Below are positions 17,436 through 26,879 of a stretch of DNA of 64,000 nt, one piece after another. Position 1 is the stretch's first letter. Every line of letters begins with the position of its first letter. This DNA is from JAHECQ01 sp963775125 (lineage in GTDB: Bacteria; Actinomycetota; Acidimicrobiia; Acidimicrobiales; SZUA-35), in assembly GCA_963775125.1 (NCBI GenBank), contig CAVZHQ010000002.1, forward strand, positions 992,001-1,056,000, in the 5' to 3' direction. A program made the translations under genes and the position numbers. The notes under the pieces are model-generated. The model saw only the letters and a list, made by a program, of their open reading frames with translations, was not told where the DNA came from and did not search any database.

Positions 17436-17930
17436 TCATGCCAGACCTGTGTGGAGGACGGGGCGTGTTCCGGCCCGCTCCCGTTGGCCTCGCCGGTCGT
17501 AGGTCTGCGCGACGGGCGTACGGGTGATCCCGTTGGTGATCTGGGTGATTGAGTCCATCGCCGCCGTCATCGTGAGACGGTTCTGATCGACCGAGCGGCC
17601 GATCCGGTCGATCGAGCCTGCGAACCATCGTTGATGGTCTCGAAAGACGGCGTCCCAGGGAGCCTCGAGTTCCTCGCACAGTTGGCTCAGTGTCGGAGGC
17701 TGGTCTGCGACGGCGAGGATCTGCTCCCGCTGTATCTCGACGTCGGCAATCGCGGTGGCGGTCTCTTCGATCAACTCGACGATCTGGCCGATTCGATCGT
17801 CGTCGCGCCTGCTCGCAAAGATCAATTGCGTCTCGAGCAGCAGCTCCACCCGATCGAGGAGGGATCGGTACGTCCAGAGCACCCGGTTGAGCGAGCCGAG
17901 GTGTTCGGGGGAGGTGGTCAGGGCGCTCAT
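17436..17930 (-). CDS. flgN: FlgN family flagellar chaperone
   Basis: The 164-residue mostly helical protein (LNRVLWTYRSLLDRVELLLE, IGQIVELIEETATAIADVE) sits immediately upstream of flgK and flgL, the known FlgN clients. Size and predicted coiled-coil content match FlgN, which holds FlgK and FlgL in the cytoplasm until export. The C-terminal 30 residues are basic and variable. It is the first gene of the minus-strand arm; the divergent fliM operon starts within about 40-100 bases, so the two arms share a promoter region. Confidence 0.8.
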   Translation of the reverse strand: MSALTTSPEHLGSLNRVLWTYRSLLDRVELLLETQLIFASRRDDDRIGQIVELIEETATAIADVEIQREQILAVADQPPTLSQLCEELEAPWDAVFRDHQRWFAGSIDRIGRSVDQNRLTMTAAMDSITQITNGITRTPVAQTYDRRGQRERAGTRPVLHTGLA

Positions 17931-17965
17931 GGCGCGTAGTCTCGGCCGTCACGGGCCGACCATGA

Positions 17966-18991
17966 GTGATTTCGGAAGATCACTCGACGCCTCATACCCG
18001 CCGCTGGGTCTCCGAGACTCCCGCCGTGAACCCGACCATCCAAGCGGACAAGGCACAGCCGTATTCATTCGGGGTGTCGTCTCGGCTGACCGCAGAAAAG
18101 GCGGCCCTCTATCAGGATGCGGCCGTCGAGATCGCGGTCCGAGTTGCGTCCATCGTCAAGGAATGGGTACCTGGTTTCGTCGTCGAGGCCGCGCCCCTCG
18201 TCGAGGCGGATGCTGGGGATGACACGACGGACGGCTCCGAGGAGTTCGACTCCGCCGCGATTCTCGAGCGAGACGTACCAGGAGGCTTCCTTCGCACCGA
18301 TCAGGGATTGGCGCTGTCCTTGGTGAATGCGCTGTTGGGTGGCGGAACGCTTCCCGTGGGGGCAGCGCGGCCATTGACCTCGATCGAAAGGCGAGTGATC
18401 GACCTGCTCCTCGCACCGATCATGCAGGCGGCTGGTGAGGTACTGATGCTCCGGTCGGTCTCGATCGCCCGAGATCTGAACGATCGGTTCGTCGCCTCCA
18501 AGCATGACGAATCAGAGCCCGTGATCGGATTCGTGATGACGTTCACTGCACCGGTCGGCGGCGGCCGCCTGATCATCGAGCTCGAGCTGGACACGCTCGA
18601 ATTGTTCTCGGACGCGATCGATCGTCGACTTTCGGGGCGTCGGTTCGCACAGCCGACCACCCATCATCCCGAGACGGCCTCCGCGCTCCAGACAGTCCCC
18701 ATCCCGCTCTCCGTCGACCTGGGCCGGATGGTCCTGTCCGCCGGGGAGGTCGTCGGGCTGCAGGTCGGCGACGTGCTGCGAGTGCGTCAACCCGTCAACG
18801 AACCGCTGACGGCCTGTGTCGGGGACCAAGCGCTCTTCAAGGTCCGAATGGGTCGTCGCGCCTCTGGCCTGGTTGCCGAGGTCCTTTCCTCGTTGGGTAA
18901 CCCCGGCGACGTTCTGTCCGACCGTTCCGTAGACCTTTCCTCCAACCCTCTCCTGTCTTCCAACCCTCTCCTGAGTTCGAGCCAATCATGA
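17966..18991 (+). CDS. fliM: Flagellar motor switch protein FliM
   Basis: The 341-residue product has a CheC-like middle domain (LTSIERRVIDLLLAPIMQAA, IGFVMTFTAPVGGGRL) and a C-terminal SpoA/FliN-like domain (VPIPLSVDLGRMVLSAGEVV, LQVGDVLRV). It forms the C-ring middle layer that transmits CheY signals to FliG. GTG 17966 is the longest start; GTG 18026 (NPTIQADKAQ) is equally plausible and neither has a clear Shine-Dalgarno site. The N-terminal EIDALL-type CheY-binding peptide of classical FliM is not visible. The tail ends in a duplicated SSNPLL unit from a short DNA repeat. Confidence 0.87.
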   Translation: MISEDHSTPHTRRWVSETPAVNPTIQADKAQPYSFGVSSRLTAEKAALYQDAAVEIAVRVASIVKEWVPGFVVEAAPLVEADAGDDTTDGSEEFDSAAILERDVPGGFLRTDQGLALSLVNALLGGGTLPVGAARPLTSIERRVIDLLLAPIMQAAGEVLMLRSVSIARDLNDRFVASKHDESEPVIGFVMTFTAPVGGGRLIIELELDTLELFSDAIDRRLSGRRFAQPTTHHPETASALQTVPIPLSVDLGRMVLSAGEVVGLQVGDVLRVRQPVNEPLTACVGDQALFKVRMGRRASGLVAEVLSSLGNPGDVLSDRSVDLSSNPLLSSNPLLSSSQS

Positions 18992-19701
18992 CGATTACCA
19001 CCGCATCGGACACGATCCCCCAATCGCTCCTCGATCTGCTGACCGCGAACGGGCTGCACCTTGTCGACCCCGAGGAGGTTGCCGATCTCCCCGCGGGTCC
19101 TTTCACGGCCACCATCGTTCGTCAGCAGGACGAGATTGCCGCCATCATCCTGAGCCTCCCGTCCGAGGACAGTGCCTCGGGCAGGCTCGAGAGTGCGGTG
19201 GTGGGGGGCTACCCGACGTCGCAGCCCGATCTGCCGATCGCGGTGGGGTCGCTGGACGAACTCGCGGCGCAGGTTCCGATCCCGTTGGACGTCAACGCAG
19301 TGACCGCCGACGGGCGGGTTGTCGCCTTGTTGGCGGTGCCGGTGGACCGACGTTCGGGATCAGCAGGTGCGAATGGCACCTCCACCCAGTCGCGGTCGTC
19401 GGGGATGCTCGATGGTAGTGCTCGCTCGACGGGCTCGAGCGGGGTGCAGGGTGATGCGGCCCTTGGGTTGCTGCGCAACGTGACCCTCGAGGTGACCGTC
19501 GAGTTGGGTCGAGCGACGTTGACCTTTGCCCAACTCTTGGGGCTGACGATCGGGTCGGTCGTCGAGCTCGACCGTGCGGCAGGATCGCCCGTGGACATAC
19601 GGGTGAACGGCATGCTGTTCGGTCGTGGCGAGGTCGTGGTCGTCGATGACGAGTACGCCGTGCGTGTCATCGAAATCCTGAACGCAGAGTTCTCGGGCTG
19701 A
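18988..19701 (+). CDS. fliN: Flagellar motor switch protein FliN
   Basis: The 237-residue product ends in a SpoA domain (LLRNVTLEVTVELGRATLTF, IGSVVELDRAAGSPVDIRVN, GEVVVVDDEYAVRVIEI) that is diagnostic of FliN. It has an unusually long N-terminal part of about 145 residues, ending in a Gly/Ser-rich linker (SAGANGTSTQSRSSG); typical short FliN is near 100-130 residues. The long form recalls FliY-like arrangements, but I see no clear CheC phosphatase motif. ATG 18988 overlaps the fliM stop. Confidence 0.9.
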   Translation: MTITTASDTIPQSLLDLLTANGLHLVDPEEVADLPAGPFTATIVRQQDEIAAIILSLPSEDSASGRLESAVVGGYPTSQPDLPIAVGSLDELAAQVPIPLDVNAVTADGRVVALLAVPVDRRSGSAGANGTSTQSRSSGMLDGSARSTGSSGVQGDAALGLLRNVTLEVTVELGRATLTFAQLLGLTIGSVVELDRAAGSPVDIRVNGMLFGRGEVVVVDDEYAVRVIEILNAEFSG

Positions 19702-19705
19702 GCGC

Positions 19706-20191
19706 GTGTTCCTCTTCGTTCGCGTCTTTCTGTCCTTCGCCCTCGTGGGATTGCTGTTGTGGTGTTTCGCTCGGGCCGGCTCTGGTCGGCTCGGGTCAAT
19801 GTTTCGCGGCAACGGGGTCGGTACGCCGAACGAGTCACTCGAGCTGGTTGCCCGCCGCCAGATCTCCAAGAACGTGGGCGTTGTCCTCGTGCGCTCCGGC
19901 ACGAGACACTTCCTTCTCGGCACCGGTGACACCGGACTTCAGGTGCTCGCCGAGGGAGACGACCTGATGATCGAGGGTCCCGCACCGGAGCCTGCTCCCA
20001 CCCGCACGAGCGCCTTGGCGCTCCTGGCGGGCGACGGTGGCGAAACGATGCAGGACGTCGCTCGCACCGAGCGACCTACACGTATGTCACGAGCTACCGC
20101 ATGGACGCGGCCAGCCAACCCGCAAGGGTCGAATCCGGCACGGATGAACCTGTTTCAGGCCATCAGGGAAGTGACCGTTCGCCGGTCGTGA
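19706..20191 (+). CDS. fliO: Flagellar biosynthetic protein FliO
   Basis: The 161-residue protein starts at GTG 19706 with one membrane helix (VRVFLSFALVGLLLWCFARA) and a cytoplasmic FliO domain (LVARRQISKNVGVVLVRSGT, FLLGTGDTGLQVL). FliO helps assemble the FliP ring of the export gate. It lies four bases after fliN, and its stop overlaps the likely fliP GTG. Confidence 0.85.
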   Translation: MFLFVRVFLSFALVGLLLWCFARAGSGRLGSMFRGNGVGTPNESLELVARRQISKNVGVVLVRSGTRHFLLGTGDTGLQVLAEGDDLMIEGPAPEPAPTRTSALALLAGDGGETMQDVARTERPTRMSRATAWTRPANPQGSNPARMNLFQAIREVTVRRS

Positions 20192-21114
20192 TCCCCGAGG
20201 CCGGGAAGCTTCCCGTGTCTTCATCCGAAAACCCCCGAGGTCGTCGGCGAGCGCTGTTGGTTGCCGGGTTGTCGCCCGTTCTCGTCGCGGTCGCCTTGCT
20301 GCTCTTCGCCCCAGCGTCGGCATCGGCCCAGTCAGGACCGTCTCAGAACGAACCGGTCACCCCGGTGCTGCCCGAACCAGGCCTCCCCATCACGCAGCCG
20401 CCCGCCATCGAGATCCCCCAAGTCTCGCCTCCCGGGCAGGACTCCGTGAGCGAGGCCGACGACCTGACCATCGGCATCGGCGGCGACTCGCCCAGCCAGT
20501 CGATCCTGTTGATCGTCGGCCTCTCGATTCTCTCCCTCGCGCCGTCGTTGGTCGTGATGCTCACCAGCTTCACCCGGATCGCGATCGTGTTGTCGCTGAC
20601 CCGGAACGCGCTCGGCCTGCAGGGTGTTCCTCCGAACCAGGTGATCGTCGGTCTTGCCCTCTTCCTGTCGTTGTTCGTGATGGCGCCGACGTTCACCGAG
20701 ATCAACGACCAGGCCTTGCAGCCCTATCTCGACGGAACCCTGACCCAGGGCGAGGCCTACGAGGTGGCGACGGGTCCGATGCAGGAGTTCATGTTGGCCA
20801 ACACTCGAGCCGAGGAGCTCGACCTCATGATGGATGCCACGCCGGGCGGTCGCCCCGACAGCATCAACGACGTCGGCATGACCACGATCATCCCGGCCTT
20901 CGTGCTCTCCGAGCTGAAGACGGCCTTCCTGATGGGATTCGTGATCTTCATTCCGTTCCTGATCATCGATCTCGTCGTAGCGAGCGTGCTCATGTCGCTC
21001 GGAATGATGATGCTTCCGCCTGTCTTTGTGTCGCTGCCGTTCAAGCTCTTGCTGTTCGTGCTTGTTGGCGGATGGTCGCTGATCGTCGAGGCATTGCTCG
21101 CGAGCTACGCCTAG
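20188..21114 (+). CDS. fliP: Flagellar export gate protein FliP
   Basis: FliP forms the pentameric core of the export gate with FliQ and FliR. The product (308 residues from GTG 20188) has a cleavable-type signal segment (RRALLVAGLSPVLVAVALLL... ending ASASAQ). The conserved body includes LIVGLSILSLAPSLVVMLTS, FTRIAIVLSLTRNALGLQG and PPNQVIVGLALFLSLFVM. The start at 20188 gives a GTGA overlap with fliO; a longer in-frame ATG at 20101 lies inside fliO and is less likely. Confidence 0.95.
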   Translation: MIPEAGKLPVSSSENPRGRRRALLVAGLSPVLVAVALLLFAPASASAQSGPSQNEPVTPVLPEPGLPITQPPAIEIPQVSPPGQDSVSEADDLTIGIGGDSPSQSILLIVGLSILSLAPSLVVMLTSFTRIAIVLSLTRNALGLQGVPPNQVIVGLALFLSLFVMAPTFTEINDQALQPYLDGTLTQGEAYEVATGPMQEFMLANTRAEELDLMMDATPGGRPDSINDVGMTTIIPAFVLSELKTAFLMGFVIFIPFLIIDLVVASVLMSLGMMMLPPVFVSLPFKLLLFVLVGGWSLIVEALLASYA

Positions 21115-21162
21115 TTCCTTCCGTACGTTGGGCATCGCGCCCGAGAGAGTGAGTGAAACCAC

Positions 21163-21433
21163 GTGTCCGAAGCCGACGTCATGCAGATCATCACGAGCGC
21201 CATGTGGATCGCCGCCGCGAATCTCGGCGCCCATCTTGTTGACCTCGATCATCGCCGGCGTTCTCGTGGGTCTCCTTCAATCGGTGACCCAGATACAGGA
21301 GCCGACGCTCTCGTTCGTGCCCAAGTTTGCGGCGGTCGGTTTGGTCATCGTCATCGCCGGTCCCTGGATGCTGCAGGAAATGGTGTCCTACACCCGGACC
21401 CTCATCCTCGAACTGCCCAGGCTGGTGTCGTAG
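21163..21433 (+). CDS. fliQ: Flagellar export gate protein FliQ, one-base frameshift
   Basis: GTG 21163 opens SEADVMQIITSAMWIAAANLG. The frame then fails at GGCGCCC near 21226-21232, and the rest of FliQ (ILLTSIIAGVLVGLLQSVTQ, IQEPTLSFVPKFAAVGLVIV, GPWMLQEMVSYTRTL) continues one base over to the stop at 21433. Removing one base gives 89 residues, exactly the family length, with two membrane hairpin segments. It is a gate subunit with FliP and FliR. No other defect is seen, so sequence error is likely. Confidence 0.85.
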
Positions 21434-21442
21434 CCCTCGCGT

Positions 21443-22213
21443 ATGCAGATTGATCTGGCGACCGCGTCAGCGGTGACGTTCCTGTTGGTGAGCACGCGGA
21501 TGATCGCGACGTTGCTCGTCGCACCACCGTTCGCGGGTGGCGTCGTACCCATCCGGATTCGACTCGGGTTCTCGGTCGCGATCGGCCTGCTCGTCGCTTC
21601 CGACCCACCCGAGACCTCGTTGTTGTCGTTGCCCATCAAGCCCTCGGATCTGGTGATGGCCATGGCCTCCCAGGTTCTGATCGGGGTCACGTTCGGCTTC
21701 ATGATCCAGCTCCTGTTCTCGGCGTTCCAGGTTGCCGGCGCTGCCATCGACCTGAGCGTCGGGTTCTCCGCCGGATCGTTGTACGACCCCATGACCGGCA
21801 GTTCGAGCGCTCCGGTCGCCCGCCTCTTCCAGATGGTGAGCATGGCGATCCTCGTGTCGGTCAATGGTCACCTATTGATCATTCGCGGCGTCCTCCGAAG
21901 CTTCGAAGTCGCGCCGCTGGGAGGGCTGAACCTCGAGGCATTCGGCGCGATGTTCACCCAGGCGCTCACCCATCTCTTCGTTGCGGCGCTCGAGATCGGC
22001 TTCCCGATTCTCTCTGCGTTGTTGCTCGCCGAGGTCGCCTTGGCCATTGCGACACGAGCCGCTCCGAAGGTGAACATCATGGCCATCGGGTTCGGAGCGA
22101 AGTCGATGGTCCTCCTGCTCGTGCTCGGCATGGGCCTACCGTTTCTGGTCAACGCGACCGTGAACCTGCTCGATCTCAGTTTGCGCTGGGGCGGCGCACT
22201 GATCGGGGGCTGA
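21443..22213 (+). CDS. fliR: Flagellar export gate protein FliR
   Basis: The 256-residue membrane protein has about six hydrophobic segments and the family motifs LGFSVAIGLLVASDPP, SQVLIGVTFGFMIQLLF and AIDLSVGFSAGSLYDPMTG. FliR joins FliP5 and FliQ4 in the export gate. It starts at ATG 21443, nine bases after fliQ, and precedes flhB by five bases. Confidence 0.94.
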   Translation: MQIDLATASAVTFLLVSTRMIATLLVAPPFAGGVVPIRIRLGFSVAIGLLVASDPPETSLLSLPIKPSDLVMAMASQVLIGVTFGFMIQLLFSAFQVAGAAIDLSVGFSAGSLYDPMTGSSSAPVARLFQMVSMAILVSVNGHLLIIRGVLRSFEVAPLGGLNLEAFGAMFTQALTHLFVAALEIGFPILSALLLAEVALAIATRAAPKVNIMAIGFGAKSMVLLLVLGMGLPFLVNATVNLLDLSLRWGGALIGG

Positions 22214-22218
22214 AGGCG

Positions 22219-23337
22219 ATGGCCGAGGACCAGAGTCAGAAGACCGAGAAGCCGACTCCTAAGCGCCTCCACGACACGCGCAAGCGCGGCCAGATCCCCA
22301 AGTCGGTCGACCTGGTGCAGTGGGTCAGCTTCCTTGCCGCAACCTATGTTCTGCCGTGGACGGTGGGCGGTATCAATCAGGTGATTGCCGACGGGTTCGG
22401 ACCGATGGTGAAGGCGGCTTCGACGGGTGAGGCCCCGGTCGCGATGCAGGCCGTCCTGGAGATGTTCGCAGGTGCGGCCTTGGCGTTGGTCCCACTGTTC
22501 GCCCTGATCGTTGCCTGGACGATTGCCGGCATGGCGGTTCAGGGTGGCGTCGTGCTGACCGGCTATCCACTGAAGCCGCAGTGGAACCGAGTATCCCCGA
22601 AGGCCGGATTGAAACGGCTGGTCTCGGCGGCCAACCTGAACGAGACGCTCAAGTCCGTGATTCGCCTCGGCGTGCTCGCCCTGTTGATCTCGACGACGTT
22701 CGTGGCCGCGGTACGCGATCGGATGTTGGTTGGAGGCCTCGGGCTGGCCGAGCTGACCGAGGGACTCGTCACCGAGGTCCTCTCGTTGCTGCGCCTCGCC
22801 GCGTTCGCGGGGTCGGTGGTGGGTCTGGCCGACTACGCCTTCCAGCGCTGGCAGTCGACCCGCAAGCTCCGGATGACGAAACAGGAACTGAAGCAGGAGT
22901 ACCGGAATTCCGAAGGCGATCCGACCACTCGAGGCCGAAGGCGTTCGGCTCACGCGAAGCTGACCCGCAACATGATGCTGAGCGCGGTCAAGGATGCCCA
23001 GGTGATCATCGTCAATCCGACCCACTACTCGGTCGCGTTGACGTACACCGGCGACGGGTCGGCCCCGCGAGTGGTGGCCAAGGGGACCGACGAGTTGGCG
23101 CGACAGATCCGCGAGCAGGCGAACCGGCACTCGATACCGATCGTCGAGTCCCCGCCCTTGGCCCGGGCGTTGCATGCGTCGGTCGCTGTCGGTGATCCGA
23201 TACCGGACAACTTCTTCGAAGCGGTCGCGATCGTGCTCGCCTTCATCATGCGTCCTCGTCGCAACCGGACCGCGGCGACCGCTCGTCGGGTGCGGGTACC
23301 GGCATCGAAGATCCCGGCGGTGGCAGAGCAGGTCTGA
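22219..23337 (+). CDS. flhB: Flagellar export switch protein FlhB
   Basis: The 372-residue product has the amphipathic N-terminus KTEKPTPKRLHDTRKRGQIP, four membrane segments, the linker QRWQSTRKLRMTKQELKQEY and the autocleavage motif NPTH (about residues 266-269 in VNPTHYSVALTY). Self-cleavage at Asn-Pro allows the FliK-triggered switch from hook to filament export. The C-terminal 40 residues are basic and variable. Confidence 0.95.
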   Translation: MAEDQSQKTEKPTPKRLHDTRKRGQIPKSVDLVQWVSFLAATYVLPWTVGGINQVIADGFGPMVKAASTGEAPVAMQAVLEMFAGAALALVPLFALIVAWTIAGMAVQGGVVLTGYPLKPQWNRVSPKAGLKRLVSAANLNETLKSVIRLGVLALLISTTFVAAVRDRMLVGGLGLAELTEGLVTEVLSLLRLAAFAGSVVGLADYAFQRWQSTRKLRMTKQELKQEYRNSEGDPTTRGRRRSAHAKLTRNMMLSAVKDAQVIIVNPTHYSVALTYTGDGSAPRVVAKGTDELARQIREQANRHSIPIVESPPLARALHASVAVGDPIPDNFFEAVAIVLAFIMRPRRNRTAATARRVRVPASKIPAVAEQV

Positions 23338-23462
23338 GGGGAGTGGGGGACAGGACCGATCGCCAGGCGATCCCTACTACTCGCCCGGCCCAAGCCGACA
23401 CTGGTTCCGACCACGATGGTCTCCGCGTCAGCCAAGGACGGCCGGCTCACGCTTGGAGTTCT

Positions 23463-25551
23463 GTGAAGACCACTCGTTCCGGAGGCGGAATCGTTTCCGC
23501 CCTGATCATCGGCATCGTCGCCTTGATGATCATTCCCCTGCCGGGACTGATTCTGGACTTCCTGCTGGCGATCAACATCGCCCTCAGCGTGACCCTGCTG
23601 CTGACGACGGTCCTTGCCTCACGATCGCTCGACATGGCGTCCTTCCCGTCGCTGCTGCTCGTGGCGACACTCTTCCGGCTGTCGCTCAACGTCAGCTCCA
23701 CGCGGCTCGATTCTCACCACAGGTTCGGCCGGCGGAGTGATCGAGGCCTTCGGCTCGTTCGTCGTCGGCGGTTCGCTGGTCGTCGGCCTCGTGGTCTTCA
23801 TGATCCTCGTCGTCATCCAGTTCGTCGTGATCACGAATGGTGCGGCACGCGTCGCCGAGGTCGGTGCACGGTTCACACTCGACGCCATGCCGGGCAAGCA
23901 GATGGCGATCGACGCCGACCTCGGCGCGGGATTGATCGACGAACAGACCGCCCGGACTCGACGTGAGGAAGTCGCTCAAGAGGCCGACTTCTACGGTGCG
24001 ATGGACGGCGCCTCGAAGTTCGTCAAGGGCGACGCCGTAGCCGGCGTCATCATCACGTTGGTGAATCTGCTCGGCGGCATCGTCATCGGTGTCGTGGAAC
24101 GCGGCCTCGGGATCGGCGAGGCGGTCGACCTCTACTCGACGCTGACCGTCGGCGACGGGTTGGTGTCGCAGGTCCCGGCGCTGCTCATCTCGATCGCGAG
24201 CGGCATCATCGTCACCCGGGCGGCAGGCGGATCGGACCTCGGCTCCGACATCGTCGCCCAGTTCGCCGCGCAGTACAAGGCAATGCAGTACGGCGGCAGC
24301 GCCGTGATCCTGCTGGGGTTGGCGCCCGGCCTTCCCTTCCTTCCCTTCGTCGTCGTCGGCGGCAGCATGGTCCTCCTGGCTCGACGTCTCAGCAACCGAG
24401 CGGCGACCGTGACCGCTCTTGCGATCGAGGCCGGAGTGGCGGAGGACCTGCCGGATCCCGATGACCCCGCGCAGCTTGCCACCGAGATCCGTCCCGACCC
24501 ACTCGGCCTGGAACTCGCGGTCGACATGGTCGACCTCGTCGATCGCAACGCCGGCGGCGACCTGCTCGATCGCGTCCGTGCGCTTCGCCGGAAGCTGGCA
24601 TTGGAACTCGGGCTCATCATCCCGGCGGTGCACACCAGGGACAACATGGAGCTGGCGTCGGGCGAGTACGCCATCATGCTCCACGGGGTGGAGATGGCCC
24701 GTGGTCGGGCGCCCGTAGGTCACCTGCTCGTCATCTCCGAACGCTTGGACCAACTGCCCGGACCAATCGAGACCGAACCGGTCTTCGGACTGCCGTGCAA
24801 GTGGATCCGTAGCGAACAGCGAATGCTGGCCGAGACGGGCGAGTCCACGATCATCGATCGGGCCTCGGTGATCACGACCCACCTTGCCGAGATCGTCCGG
24901 ACCAATGCAGCGGACCTGCTGAGCAGGCAGGAGACCAAGGAACTGATCGAGCTCGTGCGGCGCACCGACCCTGCGGTGGTCGAGGAACTTCACAACAGCG
25001 ACCTCACGATGGCTGAGGTGCAGCGCGTGCTGCAGGAGCTGCTCTCCGAGGCCGTTCCCATTCGCGACATCGTCCGAATCATCGATGTGCTCAGCGAACG
25101 TGCCCGCATCGCCCGGGACGTGCCGTTCCTGACCGACGCCGTCCGCGCCGCGCTCGGGCCATCGATCTCCGCCAGCAACTCGACGGCCGACGGTGTGCTC
25201 CCGGTCGTCACCATCGATCCGGTGCTCGAGCACCGCCTCGCCAGCAGCCTGCGGGTCGGGAGCAGCGGCGTCGATTTCCAACTCGAGCCGAACGAGCTCC
25301 AGGCGGTCATCCAAGCGTTCCGGCAGAAGGTCACCGAGGTCGAGCACCGGGGTCACTCCCCGGTGGTGCTGACCGCATCGAGTCTCCGGCGACCGCTGCA
25401 CCGATTGTTGGCCCTGACCGAGGTCAACGCACCGGTGCTCGCAATGGAGGAGCTCGGTTCTCAAGTCCGAGTCGAGACTCAAGGTCTGATCACACTTCCC
25501 ACATTGGAGAGGATGAACCATGAATCAGCAGCATCGTTACACGGGGCCTGA
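23463..25551 (+). CDS. flhA: Flagellar export protein FlhA, one-base frameshift near the N-terminus
   Basis: GTG 23463 gives SALIIGIVALMIIPLPGLIL and continues to LFRLSLNVSSTRL, where an extra G at CTCGATTCTC (about 23708-23711) breaks the frame. The remainder, from ILTTGSAGGVIEAFG, runs to 25551. Corrected length is 695 residues, normal for FlhA: eight membrane helices, the FHIPEP-type loop with MDGASKFVKGDAVAGVII, and a large cytoplasmic domain that binds chaperones (GHSPVVLTASSLRRPLHRLL). FlhA is the export-gate docking ring. The end overlaps the FlhF-like gene by 32 bases. Confidence 0.9.
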
Positions 25552-26548
25552 GCTGGGTGAACTGCTCGAGCAGGTCCGACGAGAGTTGGGCGTCGAAGCG
25601 ACCATTCACGAGGCGAACAAGATTCGGACGGGCGGTCTGGCCGGCTTCTTCACCACCGAGGTGTTCGAGGTGGTGGCATCGCAAGCCGAACCGATGGATA
25701 TCGGGAGCTTCGACGACGTGTTCGACTACCCCGACAGCGGGGACTTCGGCGGAGGGGTCGAGGTCGGTCCGATCAGGGCCACCATGCCCGGTAGAGGTCC
25801 GAGCGGGGGCATCGGTGCCGCGTTGCTGGAACGAGCGGAGGCCATCAGCGTCCAGGAACGAATCCAGTTGTCGAGGCCGCGTGAATCCGTTGCTGTGGAC
25901 CTGAGAAGCACGGCGGGCGATCAGCAGTTCGGGTCGCATCTGCGGCGCGAACTCGAGGACTCCCGCCGCTGGTCTTCGTCGACGCCTCCCGACTTCTGGC
26001 ATCTCTTGCGCAGCTACGAGAAGCGTGCGGCTGCACGCGAGGTAGACAGCGAAGTCGTTGCGGTCGTAGGCAACCTGGAATCGGCCGTCGGGCTCGGGAA
26101 ACGCCTCTGCCGGCACGGGATGGCGGACGATCGCGAGCTCGTTGCCTTGACGCCGAACAAGGACGCGCTCGGGCTGCCACCATGGCGGATCACGAGCAGC
26201 GGCAAGGATTTGGCCGAGCGGCTCGAGTACTGGTCGGTGTACGAGCGCAAGGCTGTCGTCGTCCTCGATGTCGCGATTGGCGACGCCATCACGACCGAGT
26301 TCGATCGAATTCGCCGAGCCGGCTGCGGCGTGGTGCATCTGGCACTCGACCAGTCGCTGTCGGCGCGCAAGGTGTTCGCGATGCTTCAGGAGATCGGCGG
26401 CAACGCAGTGGTCGACGTGATGCACGAAGCCGACCCCGGCTATCTCCTCGGATTGGTTGCTCGGAGTGTCCCGCTCGTCAGCGTTGCCGGGCGCAAAGTC
26501 GATGCCGCGTTTTTGATGGCGTTGTCTGCCCATGCGGCCGATGAGTGA
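25520..26548 (+). CDS. flhF: FlhF-like protein lacking a recognisable GTPase P-loop
   Basis: The 342-residue product has an N-terminal FlhF-type B domain (LLEQVRRELGVEATIHEANK, IRTGGLAGFFTTEVFEV), a variable linker and a C-terminal domain laid out like an SRP-type GTPase (VVAVVGNLESAVGLGKRLCR, AVVVLDVAIGDAITTEFDRI). The P-loop position reads GNLESAVG with no GKT/GKS, so nucleotide binding is doubtful. FlhF normally directs flagellar position and number. The location after flhA is the standard flhF slot. I infer a pseudo-GTPase FlhF homologue. Confidence 0.65.
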   Translation: MNQQHRYTGPELGELLEQVRRELGVEATIHEANKIRTGGLAGFFTTEVFEVVASQAEPMDIGSFDDVFDYPDSGDFGGGVEVGPIRATMPGRGPSGGIGAALLERAEAISVQERIQLSRPRESVAVDLRSTAGDQQFGSHLRRELEDSRRWSSSTPPDFWHLLRSYEKRAAAREVDSEVVAVVGNLESAVGLGKRLCRHGMADDRELVALTPNKDALGLPPWRITSSGKDLAERLEYWSVYERKAVVVLDVAIGDAITTEFDRIRRAGCGVVHLALDQSLSARKVFAMLQEIGGNAVVDVMHEADPGYLLGLVARSVPLVSVAGRKVDAAFLMALSAHAADE

Positions 26549-26879
26549 ACCTGACGGTCGCCGAATACAGCTCGTCGCTTCTCCTGAACCCAGCCGACGG
26601 GAGGCGTTGTTGACTGGCATTGGTCTCCTCGGCGGTCTGTTCATGGGGCGTGCATCGCTGATCGGTGCGGTTACGGGAGCCGAACGCATCGAGGCTGCGC
26701 TGGCGCACTTCGTGCTCGTCGTCCTGGTCTGCGTCGGAGCGTTGCTGGCACTGGGGCGACTCGTGGACCATCTGACAGAGCGGGCCGAGATTGCCGAACG
26801 GAGGGCCAGGCTCGATGGCATGGTCCGTGAGGCCGACGTGGGCGATGCCACCCTCGCTTCGTCCGACGAGGTAGGTTGA
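26541..26879 (+). CDS. Small membrane protein of the flagellar operon, function unknown
   Basis: The 112-residue product from ATG 26541 overlaps the FlhF-like stop. It has one hydrophobic segment near ALLTGIGLLGGLFMGRASLI, a strong membrane helix AHFVLVVLVCVGALLALGRL and a charged cytoplasmic-looking helix (RAEIAERRARLDGMV) after it. No family was recognised. Its end overlaps the fliW start, so it is co-translated with the regulatory pair. Confidence 0.6.
   Translation: MSEPDGRRIQLVASPEPSRREALLTGIGLLGGLFMGRASLIGAVTGAERIEAALAHFVLVVLVCVGALLALGRLVDHLTERAEIAERRARLDGMVREADVGDATLASSDEVG

Noticed and set aside
1379..25551. Programmed ribosomal frameshifting in fliJ, fliD, motA, fliQ and flhA
   Set aside because: Sites share no slippery heptamer or stimulatory hairpin, and non-flagellar genes are affected too; sequence error is simpler.
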